This document shows positions 1 through 7,803 of a stretch of DNA of 9,917 nucleotides, in pieces. The stretch covers positions 1 through 9,917 of the forward strand of contig DAISJD010000117.1 of assembly GCA_036821645.1 (NCBI GenBank), read 5' to 3'. The position numbers were made by a program, and so were the translations under genes. The notes beneath the pieces were generated by a model, which was not told the origin of the DNA, did not search any database, and saw nothing but the letters and a program-made list of their open reading frames with translations. This stretch comes from DAISJD01 sp036821645 (GTDB taxonomy: Bacteria; Pseudomonadota; Alphaproteobacteria; ATCC43930; CGMCC-115725). The number at the start of each line of letters is the position of its first letter. Position 1 is the first letter of the stretch.

Positions 1-1066
1 CCTTGATGCCGGCCGGGGCGGCCGCCGTCGGCCCTACCGCGCGCGGCCGCTCGGCCGGCATCAAGGCATTGGCCTGGGCGGCGGCTTGGCGGGAAATTTC
101 CGCATCGATGCCGGTTGCTACGACGGAAATGCGGATCCGCCCGTCGAGCTTTTCGTCGAAGGTCGACCCGAAAATGATATTCGCCTCAGGATCGACCTCT
201 TCGCGGATGCGGTTGGCGGCTTCGTCCACCTCGAACAAGGTCATATCCATGCCGCCGGTGATGTTGATCAAGACGCCGCGGGCCCCCTTCATCGAGACAT
301 CGTCCAGCAAAGGATTGGAAATCGCGGCTTCTGCGGCTTCGATTGCGCGCTTTTCTCCGCCCGATTCGCCGGTACCCATCATGGCCTTGCCCATTTCGCT
401 CATGACGGTGCGTATGTCGGAAAAATCGAGATTGATGAGGCCGGGCATCATCATGAGATCGGTGACGCCACGGACACCCGCATGAAGAACATCATCGGCC
501 ATTTTGAACGCTTCGGCGAATGTCGTGCGTTCGTTCGCGACCCGGAACAGGTTTTGGTTGGGGATGATCAACAGCGTATCGACGAATTTATGCAATTCAT
601 CGATCCCCGCCTCGGCAAGACGCATCCGGTTTGTGCCTTCGAAGTGGAACGGCTTGGTGACGACGCCTACCGTCAGAATGCCGTTTTCCCGCGCCGCCTT
701 TGCAATGACGGGGGCTGCCCCCGTGCCGGTGCCGCCGCCCATCCCGGCCGTGATGAACACCATATTGGCCCCGACGAGGTGCTGCATGATCTCTTCGATG
801 GCCTCTTCTGCCGCCGCCCGCCCGACATCGGGACGCGATCCGGCCCCAAGACCGCGGGTCAGCCCCTGTCCCAGTTGTATGCGACACTCGGCCAAAGAAT
901 GTTGCAGCGCCTGGGCGTCGGTGTTGCAGGCAATGAATTCGCACCCGACGAGAGAGGCCCGGATCATGTTGTTGACGGCATTGCCACCGGCACCCCCGAC
1001 CCCGACGACCGTGATGCGCGGTTTCAGGTCGGTCATTTCGGATGGGATGCTGAGGTTGAGCGTCAT
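1..1066 (-). CDS. ftsZ: Cell division protein FtsZ (tubulin-like GTPase), 3' end outside window
   Basis: FtsZ is the bacterial tubulin homologue that polymerises with GTP at midcell into the Z-ring and recruits the rest of the divisome. The visible 355 codons cover the whole GTPase core. A glycine-rich nucleotide loop (GVGGAGGN, residues 22-29) is followed by the tubulin signature GGGTGTG at 110-116. The T7 catalytic loop NLDFSD is at 212-217, with the two aspartates that complete the neighbouring subunit's active site. The core ends near ATGID (317-321). A Pro/Ala/Arg-rich stretch then begins and runs off the window edge with no stop, matching the long disordered linker of alphaproteobacterial FtsZ. 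The C-terminal peptide that binds FtsA is not visible. The ATG at 1066 is chosen because a good Shine-Dalgarno precedes it and the N-terminus matches the family. Unlike the upstream genes it is separated from its neighbour, by 216 bp. Confidence 0.97.
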   Translation of the reverse strand, partial: MTLNLSIPSEMTDLKPRITVVGVGGAGGNAVNNMIRASLVGCEFIACNTDAQALQHSLAECRIQLGQGLTRGLGAGSRPDVGRAAAEEAIEEIMQHLVGANMVFITAGMGGGTGTGAAPVIAKAARENGILTVGVVTKPFHFEGTNRMRLAEAGIDELHKFVDTLLIIPNQNLFRVANERTTFAEAFKMADDVLHAGVRGVTDLMMMPGLINLDFSDIRTVMSEMGKAMMGTGESGGEKRAIEAAEAAISNPLLDDVSMKGARGVLINITGGMDMTLFEVDEAANRIREEVDPEANIIFGSTFDEKLDGRIRISVVATGIDAEISRQAAAQANALMPAERPRAVGPTAAAPAGIK

Positions 1067-1073
1067 GGTAAAA

Positions 1074-1079
1074 TCCTTC
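1074..1079 (-). promoter_or_regulatory. Ribosome binding site of ftsZ
   Basis: On the coding strand GAAGGA lies 7 nt before the ATG at 1066. It is a strong Shine-Dalgarno match at good spacing. It supports this start and independent ribosome loading on ftsZ, which cannot be coupled to ftsA because the ftsA stop is more than 200 nt away. Confidence 0.8.
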
Positions 1080-1140
1080 AAGGGAACGGGCGGCGGGTGC
1101 CGTCCCAGGATGGCAAAACGGTTGCGAGAAGAACAGGGCC

Positions 1141-1153
1141 GGTCATGATGACC
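1141..1153. repeat. 13-bp perfect inverted repeat upstream of ftsZ
   Basis: GGTCAT and ATGACC flank a single central base, giving a perfect 6-bp-arm palindrome 75-87 nt upstream of the ftsZ start. Its symmetry is that of a dimeric repressor operator, but no known motif is recognised. Such short palindromes also occur by chance. It is too short, and lacks a T-tract, to be a terminator. Confidence 0.35.
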
Positions 1154-1282
1154 TTAGCCCAGATCGGTAGGCAGATAAATGGTTCGTGTATCTAACGCAG
1201 GTTCGCGACAAACGTTAAGTGTCATTTTTGTGCAGCAGTCACGGCAAAGATGTCGGAACGATTTCATGTGAGGGCCGCCCCT

Positions 1283-2533
1283 TTAAAGCGTCTCGCGCAA
1301 CCAACGGCCAAGACGAACCAAAATATTGCCCCCCGTTGCCGGGTCGCGCTCGCGGCTGCGCGGTTCCATCTGTTCGGATGCCGCAAAATGCAGCAGGCCG
1401 ACCGTGGTCGCGAAGGCCGGTCCGCGCATGGCCTCGGCGAGGCCCGTGACCCGACCGGGCCTGCCGATGCGGACTTGCTTGTCGAGAATGAGGCTGGCCA
1501 ATTCCCGCGTGCCGGTCAATTGACAGGCCCCGCCGGTCAGAATCACCTGACGACCGGCCAATTTATCGAAGCCCGACGCTTCGAGACGGTTGCGGACCAG
1601 TTCGAAGGTTTCTTCGAGGCGCGGGGTGATGATCTTGATCAATTGGCTCTTGGGGACTTGGTTGGCGTTGCGGTCGTCTTCTTCGCCGACGATGGGAACG
1701 GCGATGGTTTCGCGTTCTTCGTTAGGGGCGGGAATCGCACTGCCATAAAGGGTTTTCATCCGCTCGGCATGGATGAGCGGTGTGGACAGGCCCCGGGCGA
1801 TGTCGTTAGTGACGTGCGCCCCCCCCACCGGGATCATGTCGGCATAGACGATGCTGCCGTCATAGAACACGGCGATCGTCGTGGTGCCGCCGCCCATATC
1901 GATGAGGGTCGCCCCCAACTCCTTTTCGTCGTCGACCAACGCCGAAAGACCGGCGGCATAGGGAGAAACGACGAGCCCGGCGATTTCGAGGTGACAGCGC
2001 CCGGACGAGGCGACGAGATTGCGGATCGCCGAGGAAAAGGCCGAAACGATATGCATATTGATGCCGAGCCGGTCGCCCGACATGCCGCGCGGGTCGCGAA
2101 TGCCCCGGCTGCCGTCGATCGAAAAGCCGACCGGGATTGAATGGATGACCTCGCGCTCGGCCTGTTCGCGGTAGGCGTGGCCTTGGTTCAGGACTTTTTT
2201 CATGTCCTGGTCCGTGATTTCCCGGCCGCCGATCGGAATTTCGACCGGCACGATGCGCGAAGGCGGGAACCCCCCGGATAGATTGACGACGACTTCGCTG
2301 ATCGTTTCGCCTGCCATTTGTTCGGCGGCATGGACCGCATTCAGCATGGAGGTGGCGGCGGCATCGAGATCGACGATCTGGCCCGCCTTCACGCCGCGCG
2401 ACACTTGATGGCCGATCCCGATAATGCGGGGGGCCGGATGATCGTGGCGCGCAATGAAGCAGCAGACCTTGGTGCTACCGATATCGATGGCGGCGATCAG
2501 GCTGCCGCGCGGGCGGGGCGATGGTTTTGTCAT
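1283..2533 (-). CDS. ftsA: Cell division protein FtsA (actin-like Z-ring membrane anchor)
   Basis: FtsA is an actin-fold ATPase that tethers FtsZ filaments to the inner membrane and helps recruit later division proteins. At 416 residues it has the usual length. The phosphate-1 motif is AIDIGSTKV (15-23), the phosphate-2 motif is LIDMGGGTTTI (210-220), and the adenosine motif is VILTGGACQLTG (330-341). The segment between about 85 and 165 corresponds to the FtsA-specific 1C domain. The C-terminus (about 404-416, ILVRLGRWLRETL) is an amphipathic helix with alternating hydrophobic and basic residues, the expected membrane-targeting sequence. The ATG overlaps the ftsQ stop as ATGA (2533-2530). 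No good Shine-Dalgarno precedes it, so translation is probably coupled to ftsQ. A run of eight G on the coding strand (1826-1819) falls inside the gene, and the frame is intact. Confidence 0.97.
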   Translation of the reverse strand: MTKPSPRPRGSLIAAIDIGSTKVCCFIARHDHPAPRIIGIGHQVSRGVKAGQIVDLDAAATSMLNAVHAAEQMAGETISEVVVNLSGGFPPSRIVPVEIPIGGREITDQDMKKVLNQGHAYREQAEREVIHSIPVGFSIDGSRGIRDPRGMSGDRLGINMHIVSAFSSAIRNLVASSGRCHLEIAGLVVSPYAAGLSALVDDEKELGATLIDMGGGTTTIAVFYDGSIVYADMIPVGGAHVTNDIARGLSTPLIHAERMKTLYGSAIPAPNEERETIAVPIVGEEDDRNANQVPKSQLIKIITPRLEETFELVRNRLEASGFDKLAGRQVILTGGACQLTGTRELASLILDKQVRIGRPGRVTGLAEAMRGPAFATTVGLLHFAASEQMEPRSRERDPATGGNILVRLGRWLRETL

Positions 2534-3408
2534 GTGCTTTTGGTCGCGACGGTTTTCGGTTTCGGTTTGCCGGGTACGGGGGTTCCGGTTTTCTGTACGT
2601 CCGGTGCCTTTTTCACCACGACGCGATCGGCCATGCGCAGATCGACGGTTTCGATGTCGCGGGCGAGCAGGCCGTGATCCCGTTCGATCTCGCCGAGCCT
2701 AGTCCAGGCGACGGCAATATCGGTTTCCGGCAACGCGACATCGACCCCGCTATCCATATGCAGAGTCCAGCGCCGCCCACCGACCCGCACGGCGGCCTGA
2801 ATGCGTTTCATCAAGGCGGGGTTGGTGGCGAGGGTGGCGATGAGGGGGGCTGCGGCTTGGGGTGCATCTTCGCCGACGACCATCAGTTTATCGGCAAACC
2901 GTTCGAGGCGATCGGTCTTGATCGGCGTGCCGTCTTCATCGATCAGTACGATTTCCCCGCGTCGCTGCCACAGGGCGAGGGGGGTGCGTTCGGTCAGCGT
3001 GATATAGAGCGTGCCGGGCAGGCGGCGTTCGACCGACGCGCTCTTGACCCAGGGTAGGGTTTCGAGATCTTGGCGCGTGCGCGACGGGCTGATGCTCAAG
3101 ATGGCGGTGCCGCGTTTGGCGTCCAGGATTTTCAGAATATCCTGGGCATCGGTCATGGACCGCCCGCTGACATCGATATCCTGAACCGTAAGGCCGAAGG
3201 CGGCGGTGGCCGCAACCATCGTGTTGCTGAGCCGGGACCCCCGATCCATCAGGTCGATCGTGCCGACCACGACGACGGCAAGTCCGCCCAAAAGACTGAG
3301 ATATCCGACGCTTGCCAGCGGACGGCGCGGCAGATAACGCTGGATCCGCCGCTTCAACAGCAGGAAGCGGGCCGCTTCCAGGCTTTTTGCCGGTTTTATG
3401 CGTCGCAT
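2530..3408 (-). CDS. ftsQ: Cell division protein FtsQ (bitopic divisome scaffold)
   Basis: FtsQ is an inner-membrane protein with a periplasmic domain that, with FtsB and FtsL, links the cytoplasmic Z-ring to septal wall synthesis. The 292-residue product has a basic cytoplasmic N-terminus (about 1-31) and one membrane segment (about 32-51). A POTRA-type domain follows at about 73-142, starting GLTVQDIDVSG and ending with the typical PWV...RRLPGTLYITLTERTP stretch. The FtsQ beta domain comes next. The last 25 or so residues are a Lys/Pro/Thr-rich, probably disordered tail, often seen in alphaproteobacterial FtsQ. The start overlaps the end of ddl by 13 nt. A good GGAG motif 8 nt upstream, inside ddl, supports it. 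Assignment rests on domain layout, the POTRA consensus and position between ddl and ftsA, since FtsQ is poorly conserved in sequence. Confidence 0.93.
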   Translation of the reverse strand: MRRIKPAKSLEAARFLLLKRRIQRYLPRRPLASVGYLSLLGGLAVVVVGTIDLMDRGSRLSNTMVAATAAFGLTVQDIDVSGRSMTDAQDILKILDAKRGTAILSISPSRTRQDLETLPWVKSASVERRLPGTLYITLTERTPLALWQRRGEIVLIDEDGTPIKTDRLERFADKLMVVGEDAPQAAAPLIATLATNPALMKRIQAAVRVGGRRWTLHMDSGVDVALPETDIAVAWTRLGEIERDHGLLARDIETVDLRMADRVVVKKAPDVQKTGTPVPGKPKPKTVATKST

Positions 3409-4325
3409 GCCGCGTTCTCCACCATCCAGGCTGCAAGATCGGCAAAGGAGATGCCCATCTGGCGCGCGATATCGGGCAGTAAGGATACCGGGGTCATACC
3501 CGGTTGGGTATTGACTTCGAGGATATAGAGCTTGCCCGGCTCGCCCTCTGTGTCATCATAGCGCAGATCCGCCCGGCTGACCCCCCGGCATCCTAAAACC
3601 TGATGGGCCCTGAGGGCGATGTCGAGGGCCGTTTGATAGGCGTCGGGGTGGATGGGGGCGGGAAACAGATGGTCGGACCCGCCCGGCGTATATTTCGCAT
3701 CGTAATCGTAATGCGCCCGGTTGGCGACGATTTCGAGGACGCCCAAGGCCTTGTCGCCCACGATCCCGACGGTTAATTCCCGCCCCGGAATATAGGGTTC
3801 GACCAACATCACGTCTTGTACTTCGTGGGCTTCGATCCGCCGATTGCTGTGGGCCTGCACGATGATGAGACCGACGGACGAGCCCTCGTTGGGTGGCTTG
3901 ATCACATGGGCCCCCGCCATGACCGGCCCGGCCAAGAGCTCGTCCCGCGTGACGAGCCTGCCGTCCGGCACGGGCAGACCCGCCGCCCGCATCACCGCCT
4001 TGGCGCGCGGTTTGTCCATGGCCAGCGCCGAGGCCAGCATGCCGGAATGGCTATAGGGGATCTGCATCAGATTGAGCAGGGCCTGAACCGTGCCATCCTC
4101 GCCGCCGCGCCCGTGCAGCCCGTTCAGCACGATATCGGGGGCCTCTTGGCGCAGGGCCTCGATGAAGGCCGCCGGATCGCGGGGCGGGTCGAGCGTGCTG
4201 ACCACGTAACGGTCGGCATGAGCCTGTTTTAGGGCCGTTTCCAATTCTCGGCCGCTCACAAGCGAAACCTCTCGCTCGGCCGACCACCCGCCCAGAAGGA
4301 TCGTGACGCGTTTTTTCTCGCTCAT
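3396..4325 (-). CDS. ddl: D-alanine--D-alanine ligase (Ddl)
   Basis: This cytoplasmic ATP-grasp enzyme joins two D-alanines to make the terminal dipeptide that MurF adds to the peptidoglycan precursor. The 309-residue length matches DdlB-type enzymes. The N-terminal GGWSAERE motif (12-19) holds the glutamate (E17) equivalent to E. coli E15. The ATP-grasp segment KPPNEGSSVG (143-152) contains the catalytic serine S150. The omega-loop YDYDAKY (206-212) ends in a tyrosine equivalent to E. coli Y216, which indicates D-Ala-D-Ala rather than D-Ala-D-lactate specificity. The metal-binding EVNTQPGMT is at 270-278. The residue equivalences come from recalled family knowledge. The start overlaps the murB stop as ATGA. 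Only a weak purine-rich stretch precedes it, so coupling to murB is likely. The 3' end overlaps ftsQ by 13 nt. Confidence 0.97.
   Translation of the reverse strand: MSEKKRVTILLGGWSAEREVSLVSGRELETALKQAHADRYVVSTLDPPRDPAAFIEALRQEAPDIVLNGLHGRGGEDGTVQALLNLMQIPYSHSGMLASALAMDKPRAKAVMRAAGLPVPDGRLVTRDELLAGPVMAGAHVIKPPNEGSSVGLIIVQAHSNRRIEAHEVQDVMLVEPYIPGRELTVGIVGDKALGVLEIVANRAHYDYDAKYTPGGSDHLFPAPIHPDAYQTALDIALRAHQVLGCRGVSRADLRYDDTEGEPGKLYILEVNTQPGMTPVSLLPDIARQMGISFADLAAWMVENAACDA
3417..3420 (-). promoter_or_regulatory. Ribosome binding site of ftsQ inside ddl
   Basis: GGAG on the coding strand ends 8 nt before the ftsQ ATG at 3408 and lies within the last codons of ddl. It decides the ftsQ start and suggests direct ribosome entry here, in contrast to most junctions in this cluster. 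Confidence 0.6.
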
Positions 4326-5284
4326 GGCGTTTTCTCTGGGTGTAGAGGGTGGGGCAGGCCGATCCGTTTGATTTCCCAGCGCAAGGACACGCCGCTCGTC
4401 TCAAGCACGCGGCGGCGGACCTCTTCGCCCAGATTTTCGAGATCGGCGGCGGTGGCGGCTCCGGTATTGATCAAAAAATTCGTGTGCCGTTCCGAGACCA
4501 TAGCCCCGCCGCAGGTAAGCCCACGGCATCCGGCCCGATCGATGAGGGCCCAGGCTTTTTCGCCGGGGGGATTGGCAAAGGTGGACCCCCCCGTGCGGGC
4601 GCGAATGGGTTGGCTGCTTTGGCGTTTTTCCTGAATGGCATGCATGCGTTCGGCAATCGATTCCGGGTCATCGGGGATGCCTGTGAAACTGGCATGCAAA
4701 AAGATCCAATCGTCCGGCAAGTCGCAATGGCGATAGGAGAGGCCGAGATCGCTTGTCGCCAAATCGTGGAACGTGCCGCCGCCATCGATGGCAGACGCCC
4801 CGAGGAGGACATCCTTGATTTCAGTGCCATAAGCCCCGGCATTCATGCGCAGGCCCCCGCCGATGGTTCCCGGAATGCCCGAGAGAAATTCAAGACCGCC
4901 GAGGCCGGCCTTGCAAGCGGTTTGGGCAACAGTGAGGTCAAGGGCACCCGCCCCAGCATAGATCACCGTATCGCGGACGGCGATTTCGGCAAAGGCCCGC
5001 CCCAGGCGCACGACGATTCCGGGGATGCCGCCGTCGCGGATCAGAAGATTCGAGGCGACGCCCAAGACCGTCACGGGAATGTCCGTCGGTTTTGCCGCCA
5101 GAAAATCTTCGAGATCCTGCATGTCGGCCGGGCGGAACAGAATTTCCGCCGGTCCGCCGACTTGAAACCAGGTCATCTGGGCCAAAGGTGCATTGGGCGT
5201 CAGCCGCCCGCGCACGCGCGGCAGTCGGGCAAGAGAGGCCGCACTCGACGCAAACAATGGAGATGCCGGTGTGGGTTCGCTCAT
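4322..5284 (-). CDS. murB: UDP-N-acetylenolpyruvoylglucosamine reductase (MurB)
   Basis: MurB is a FAD enzyme that uses NADPH to reduce the enolpyruvyl ether of UDP-GlcNAc to the lactyl group, giving UDP-MurNAc, the substrate of MurC. The product is 320 residues. FAD-binding segments include VLGVASNLLIRDGG (73-86) and the glycine-rich SGIPGTIGGGLRMNAGAYG (135-153). A YRH motif (184-186) supplies the conserved arginine. GGSTFANPPG (232-241) contains the proton-donor serine S234, and LRWEIKRIG (301-309) provides the C-terminal glutamate E304. This pattern is that of the shorter type II enzymes rather than E. coli type I. An N-terminal extension of about 30 Ser/Ala/Pro-rich residues precedes the conserved part. 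The ATG forms an ATGA overlap with the murC stop and follows a G-rich stretch that is at best a weak ribosome site. Confidence 0.97.
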   Translation of the reverse strand: MSEPTPASPLFASSAASLARLPRVRGRLTPNAPLAQMTWFQVGGPAEILFRPADMQDLEDFLAAKPTDIPVTVLGVASNLLIRDGGIPGIVVRLGRAFAEIAVRDTVIYAGAGALDLTVAQTACKAGLGGLEFLSGIPGTIGGGLRMNAGAYGTEIKDVLLGASAIDGGGTFHDLATSDLGLSYRHCDLPDDWIFLHASFTGIPDDPESIAERMHAIQEKRQSSQPIRARTGGSTFANPPGEKAWALIDRAGCRGLTCGGAMVSERHTNFLINTGAATAADLENLGEEVRRRVLETSGVSLRWEIKRIGLPHPLHPEKTP

Positions 5285-6702
5285 GGCCCCCCCGTCTCGT
5301 CACGCCCGGCCAGTGCCTCCGGGAGGGCGTTGGCCCAGGCGGTAATCGATCCGGCCCCAAGACAGACCACGAAATCGCCCGGTTTGGCGTATTGGCGCAC
5401 CAGGGTCGGCAGATGGTCGGGGCTGGACAGGGCGATGGCGCGACGATGGCCGTGGGTCAACAGACCATCGACCAGATGATCGCGATCCGCCCCGGCGATC
5501 GGCGCCTCGCCTGCGGCATAGACATCGGCGACGATGACGAGGTCGGCATCGTTGAAGCAGCGACAAAATTCATCGAACAGGCTGGACAGGCGGCTATAGC
5601 GGTGCGGTTGTACCACGGCGATGACCGACCCATCGGTCGCTTGGCGCGCGGCTTTCAGCACGGCGATGATTTCCACCGGATGATGGCCGTAATCGTCGAT
5701 GATCGTAACGCCGTTCCAAGTGCCGGTTTTGGTGAACCGGCGCTTGACGCCGCGAAACCCGGCGAAGGCCGTGCGCAGCATGGTGTCCTGAATGCCCATT
5801 TCCGCCCCGACAGCAAGGGCGGCCAAAGCGTTTTGAACGTTATGGAGCCCGAACATCGGCAGATGCACGCCCGTGATGAGGCGGTTTCCCCCCGTCAGCC
5901 GATCGGCGATCTGCACGTCGAAATGCGCCCCCGCCTGATCCGTGACGAGATTGACGGCTCGGACATCGGCCTGCAATGAAAACCCGTAGGTGATGATCCG
6001 ACGATCGGAAACGCGCGGGATCATGCTTTGCACGACCGGATGATCGACGCAGAGAACGGCAAACCCATAAAACGGGATATTGGTGACGAAAGTGTCGAAC
6101 GCGGCTTGCACCGCCTCGAACGTCCGATAGAAGTCGAGATGTTCCGGGTCGATATTGGTCACGACGGCGATGGTGGCGGGCAATTTCGTGAAGGTGCCGT
6201 CGCTTTCGTCGGCTTCGACCACCATCCAGTCGCCACCGCCCAGCCGGGCATTGGTGCCGTAGGCATTGATGATGCCGCCATTGATCACCGTGGGATCGAG
6301 TTCGGCCCGTTCCAGCACGGTACTGACGAGAGAAGTGGTGGTGGTCTTGCCGTGGGTTCCTGCAATCGCGATGGCACTTTTGAGGCGCATCAATTCGCCT
6401 AGCATTTCGGCCCGTCTCACCACGGGCAGCAGGCGCTGGCGGGCGGCCACCAATTCGGGATTATCCTGACGGATCGCTGACGAGACCACGATCACCCGGG
6501 CATCGCCCAGATTGTCCGCCTGATGGCCGATCATGACCGGAATGCCGAGGGCCGTGAGGCGCTGCGTATTGGCACCGGCGGCCACATCGCTGCCCTGGAC
6601 CCGATAGCCGAGATTATGCAGGATTTCGGCAATGCCGGACATGCCGATCCCGCCGATCCCGACGAAATGGATGGTGCCGACCTGGAGCGACAAGGTTCTC
6701 AT
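5281..6702 (-). CDS. murC: UDP-N-acetylmuramate--L-alanine ligase (MurC)
   Basis: MurC adds the first amino acid, L-alanine, to UDP-MurNAc with ATP hydrolysis in the cytoplasm. The 473-residue protein has the three-domain Mur ligase plan. The N-terminal Rossmann-like domain begins FVGIGGIGMSGIAE (13-26), which binds the UDP-sugar. The central ATPase domain has the P-loop GTHGKTTTT (115-123), ADESDGT (164-170) and NIDPEHLD (183-190). The C-terminal domain has DDYGHHP (336-342), typical of MurC, and QPHRYSR (365-371). The GIGGIGMS and DDYGHHP motifs separate it from MurD, MurE and MurF. It overlaps murG upstream and murB downstream, both as ATGA. No Shine-Dalgarno is evident before its ATG, so it probably depends on ribosomes finishing murG. 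Its 3' end carries a run of seven G on the coding strand. Confidence 0.98.
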   Translation of the reverse strand: MRTLSLQVGTIHFVGIGGIGMSGIAEILHNLGYRVQGSDVAAGANTQRLTALGIPVMIGHQADNLGDARVIVVSSAIRQDNPELVAARQRLLPVVRRAEMLGELMRLKSAIAIAGTHGKTTTTSLVSTVLERAELDPTVINGGIINAYGTNARLGGGDWMVVEADESDGTFTKLPATIAVVTNIDPEHLDFYRTFEAVQAAFDTFVTNIPFYGFAVLCVDHPVVQSMIPRVSDRRIITYGFSLQADVRAVNLVTDQAGAHFDVQIADRLTGGNRLITGVHLPMFGLHNVQNALAALAVGAEMGIQDTMLRTAFAGFRGVKRRFTKTGTWNGVTIIDDYGHHPVEIIAVLKAARQATDGSVIAVVQPHRYSRLSSLFDEFCRCFNDADLVIVADVYAAGEAPIAGADRDHLVDGLLTHGHRRAIALSSPDHLPTLVRQYAKPGDFVVCLGAGSITAWANALPEALAGRDETGGP

Positions 6703-7802
6703 GGCGATGGGTCTTTTTGGGCGAGGGTGACGACGAGATCGGCGAGGTCGCGGGCTGCGGTCGGACGGCCCAAGGTTGCGGCGGTCTCTGCCGCATGGGC
6801 AAGCCGCGCCGGGGCGTCGAGCAGTGATTCGATGAGACCGCCCAGTGCCGTGTAGCTCAAATCCTGTTCCATGATCATCCAGGCGGCCCCGGCTTCGACC
6901 AGGACGCGCGCATTGGCGGTTTGCTCGTCGGCGATGGCGGCGGCAAAGGGGATGAGGATTGCGGGCCTGCCGGTGGTGGTAAGTTCGGCGACGGTGGATC
7001 CGCCGGAACGGGCGATCACCAGATGCGCTGCACCAAGGCGGGCGGGGATGTCGTGGAAAAACCCTTGTATTTCCGGGGTAAGGCCGCTTGTCGCATAAGC
7101 ATCCGCGACGCGGGCCTGATCGGATGCGCGCACCTGTTGACTGATCTTGAGCCGGGCTTTCAAACGATCGGGCAGAGATTTCAAGGCACCCGGCACGATA
7201 TCCGAGAGAATGCGCGCCCCCTGACTGCCGCCGATGATCAAGAGGTTAATGGCACCTTCGGGCGATGGCGGGTGATAGGCCTCGGCCCGGATGGCCTGAA
7301 TGGCCGGGCGCACCGGATTGCCGACGACGGCCTGTTTCTGTCGATCGGCGGTGCGCAGGCCCTGAACCGCTGGAAAATGGGTGGCAACATGCCGGGCCCG
7401 GCGGGCGAGCAGGGCATTGGCCCGTCCCAGTACGGCATTTTGTTCGTGGATGATTGTGGGAATGCCGAGCCATTGTGCGGCAAGCACGGTGGGCAGAGAC
7501 GGATAGCCGCCAAATCCGACCACGACGCCGGGTTTGAGACGGCGCAGCAACAGGGCAGCGGCGATGACCCCCTTGGCAAGGCCGAGTATGGCCTTCAGTT
7601 TCGCCGCAAGGCCGGGGCCTGTGCGGCCGGACGGCACCTGATGGGTCGGCACACCGTCCACGGCAAAGGTGCCGCCGCGCCGATCGGTTGCAAGATGCAC
7701 GGCAAAGCCCCGGCCGATCAAATCGCGTGCCAGGGCTTCGGCGGGAAAGAGATGTCCGCCTGTGCCGCCAGCCGCCAGAACGATCATGGGGGGGTGGGTC
7801 AT
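6699..7802 (-). CDS. murG: UDP-GlcNAc:lipid I N-acetylglucosaminyltransferase (MurG)
   Basis: MurG is a GT-B glycosyltransferase on the cytoplasmic face of the inner membrane. It transfers GlcNAc from UDP-GlcNAc to lipid I, making lipid II, the substrate of FtsW. The 367-residue product shows the N-terminal loop GGTGGHLFP (12-20), GFGGYPSLP (96-104) and HEQNAVLGRAN (119-129). In the donor half it shows GGSQGAR (191-197) and RSGGSTVAEL (265-274), with E273 as the likely UDP-GlcNAc-binding glutamate. The ADEQTANA segment near 291-298 takes the place of the usual DxxQxxNA motif. The start at 7802 lies 1 nt after the ftsW stop (TAGGATG) with no clear Shine-Dalgarno. A second ATG at codon 6 also fits the family, but has only a C-run before it, so the first ATG is preferred on coupling grounds. 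Confidence 0.97.
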   Translation of the reverse strand: MTHPPMIVLAAGGTGGHLFPAEALARDLIGRGFAVHLATDRRGGTFAVDGVPTHQVPSGRTGPGLAAKLKAILGLAKGVIAAALLLRRLKPGVVVGFGGYPSLPTVLAAQWLGIPTIIHEQNAVLGRANALLARRARHVATHFPAVQGLRTADRQKQAVVGNPVRPAIQAIRAEAYHPPSPEGAINLLIIGGSQGARILSDIVPGALKSLPDRLKARLKISQQVRASDQARVADAYATSGLTPEIQGFFHDIPARLGAAHLVIARSGGSTVAELTTTGRPAILIPFAAAIADEQTANARVLVEAGAAWMIMEQDLSYTALGGLIESLLDAPARLAHAAETAATLGRPTAARDLADLVVTLAQKDPSP

Positions 7803-7803
7803 C

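Larger units (their letters stand above)
1067..1282 (-). other. ftsA-ftsZ intergenic region, likely holding ftsZ-specific control
   Basis: This 216-bp stretch is the only substantial gap in the window, and its middle part is visibly more A/T-rich than the genes. I see no convincing rho-independent terminator after ftsA: there is a weak GC hairpin around 1271-1282 but no T-run, so transcription from upstream probably continues into ftsZ. No clean sigma-70 promoter stands out. The best I can offer is TTAACG (1218-1213) and TTAGAT (1195-1190) with a 17-nt spacer, a poor -10 match. The same TTAA could be half of a CtrA-type site, but the second TTAA at the expected spacing is absent. A perfect short palindrome is listed separately. 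Alphaproteobacteria such as Caulobacter are known to transcribe ftsZ from promoters in this position; here that is inference. Confidence 0.5.

Noticed and set aside
86..1195. Plus-strand open frame of 369 codons antisense to ftsZ
   Set aside because: It lies opposite a clear ftsZ. Long antisense frames are routine in G+C-rich genes, and the translation has no recognisable domain, only a low-complexity mix typical of reversed coding sequence.
1213..1218. CtrA binding site upstream of ftsZ
   Set aside because: Only one TTAA is present; the second half at 7-nt spacing is missing, so a full site cannot be claimed.
1154..1267. Minus-strand 37-codon frame in the ftsA-ftsZ gap, with four cysteines
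   Set aside because: Only about 43% of its third positions are G or C, far below the neighbouring genes. It has no well-placed Shine-Dalgarno and resembles nothing known, so it is probably a chance frame in non-coding DNA.
1271..1285. Possible terminator just after the ftsA stop
   Set aside because: The AGGG/CCCT arms make only a 4-bp stem, and no T-run follows on the transcribed strand.
4349..5479. Plus-strand open frame of 376 codons antisense to murB and the end of murC
   Set aside because: It is a shadow of conserved genes with intact motifs. It spans a gene junction of the opposite strand and shows no plausible domain.
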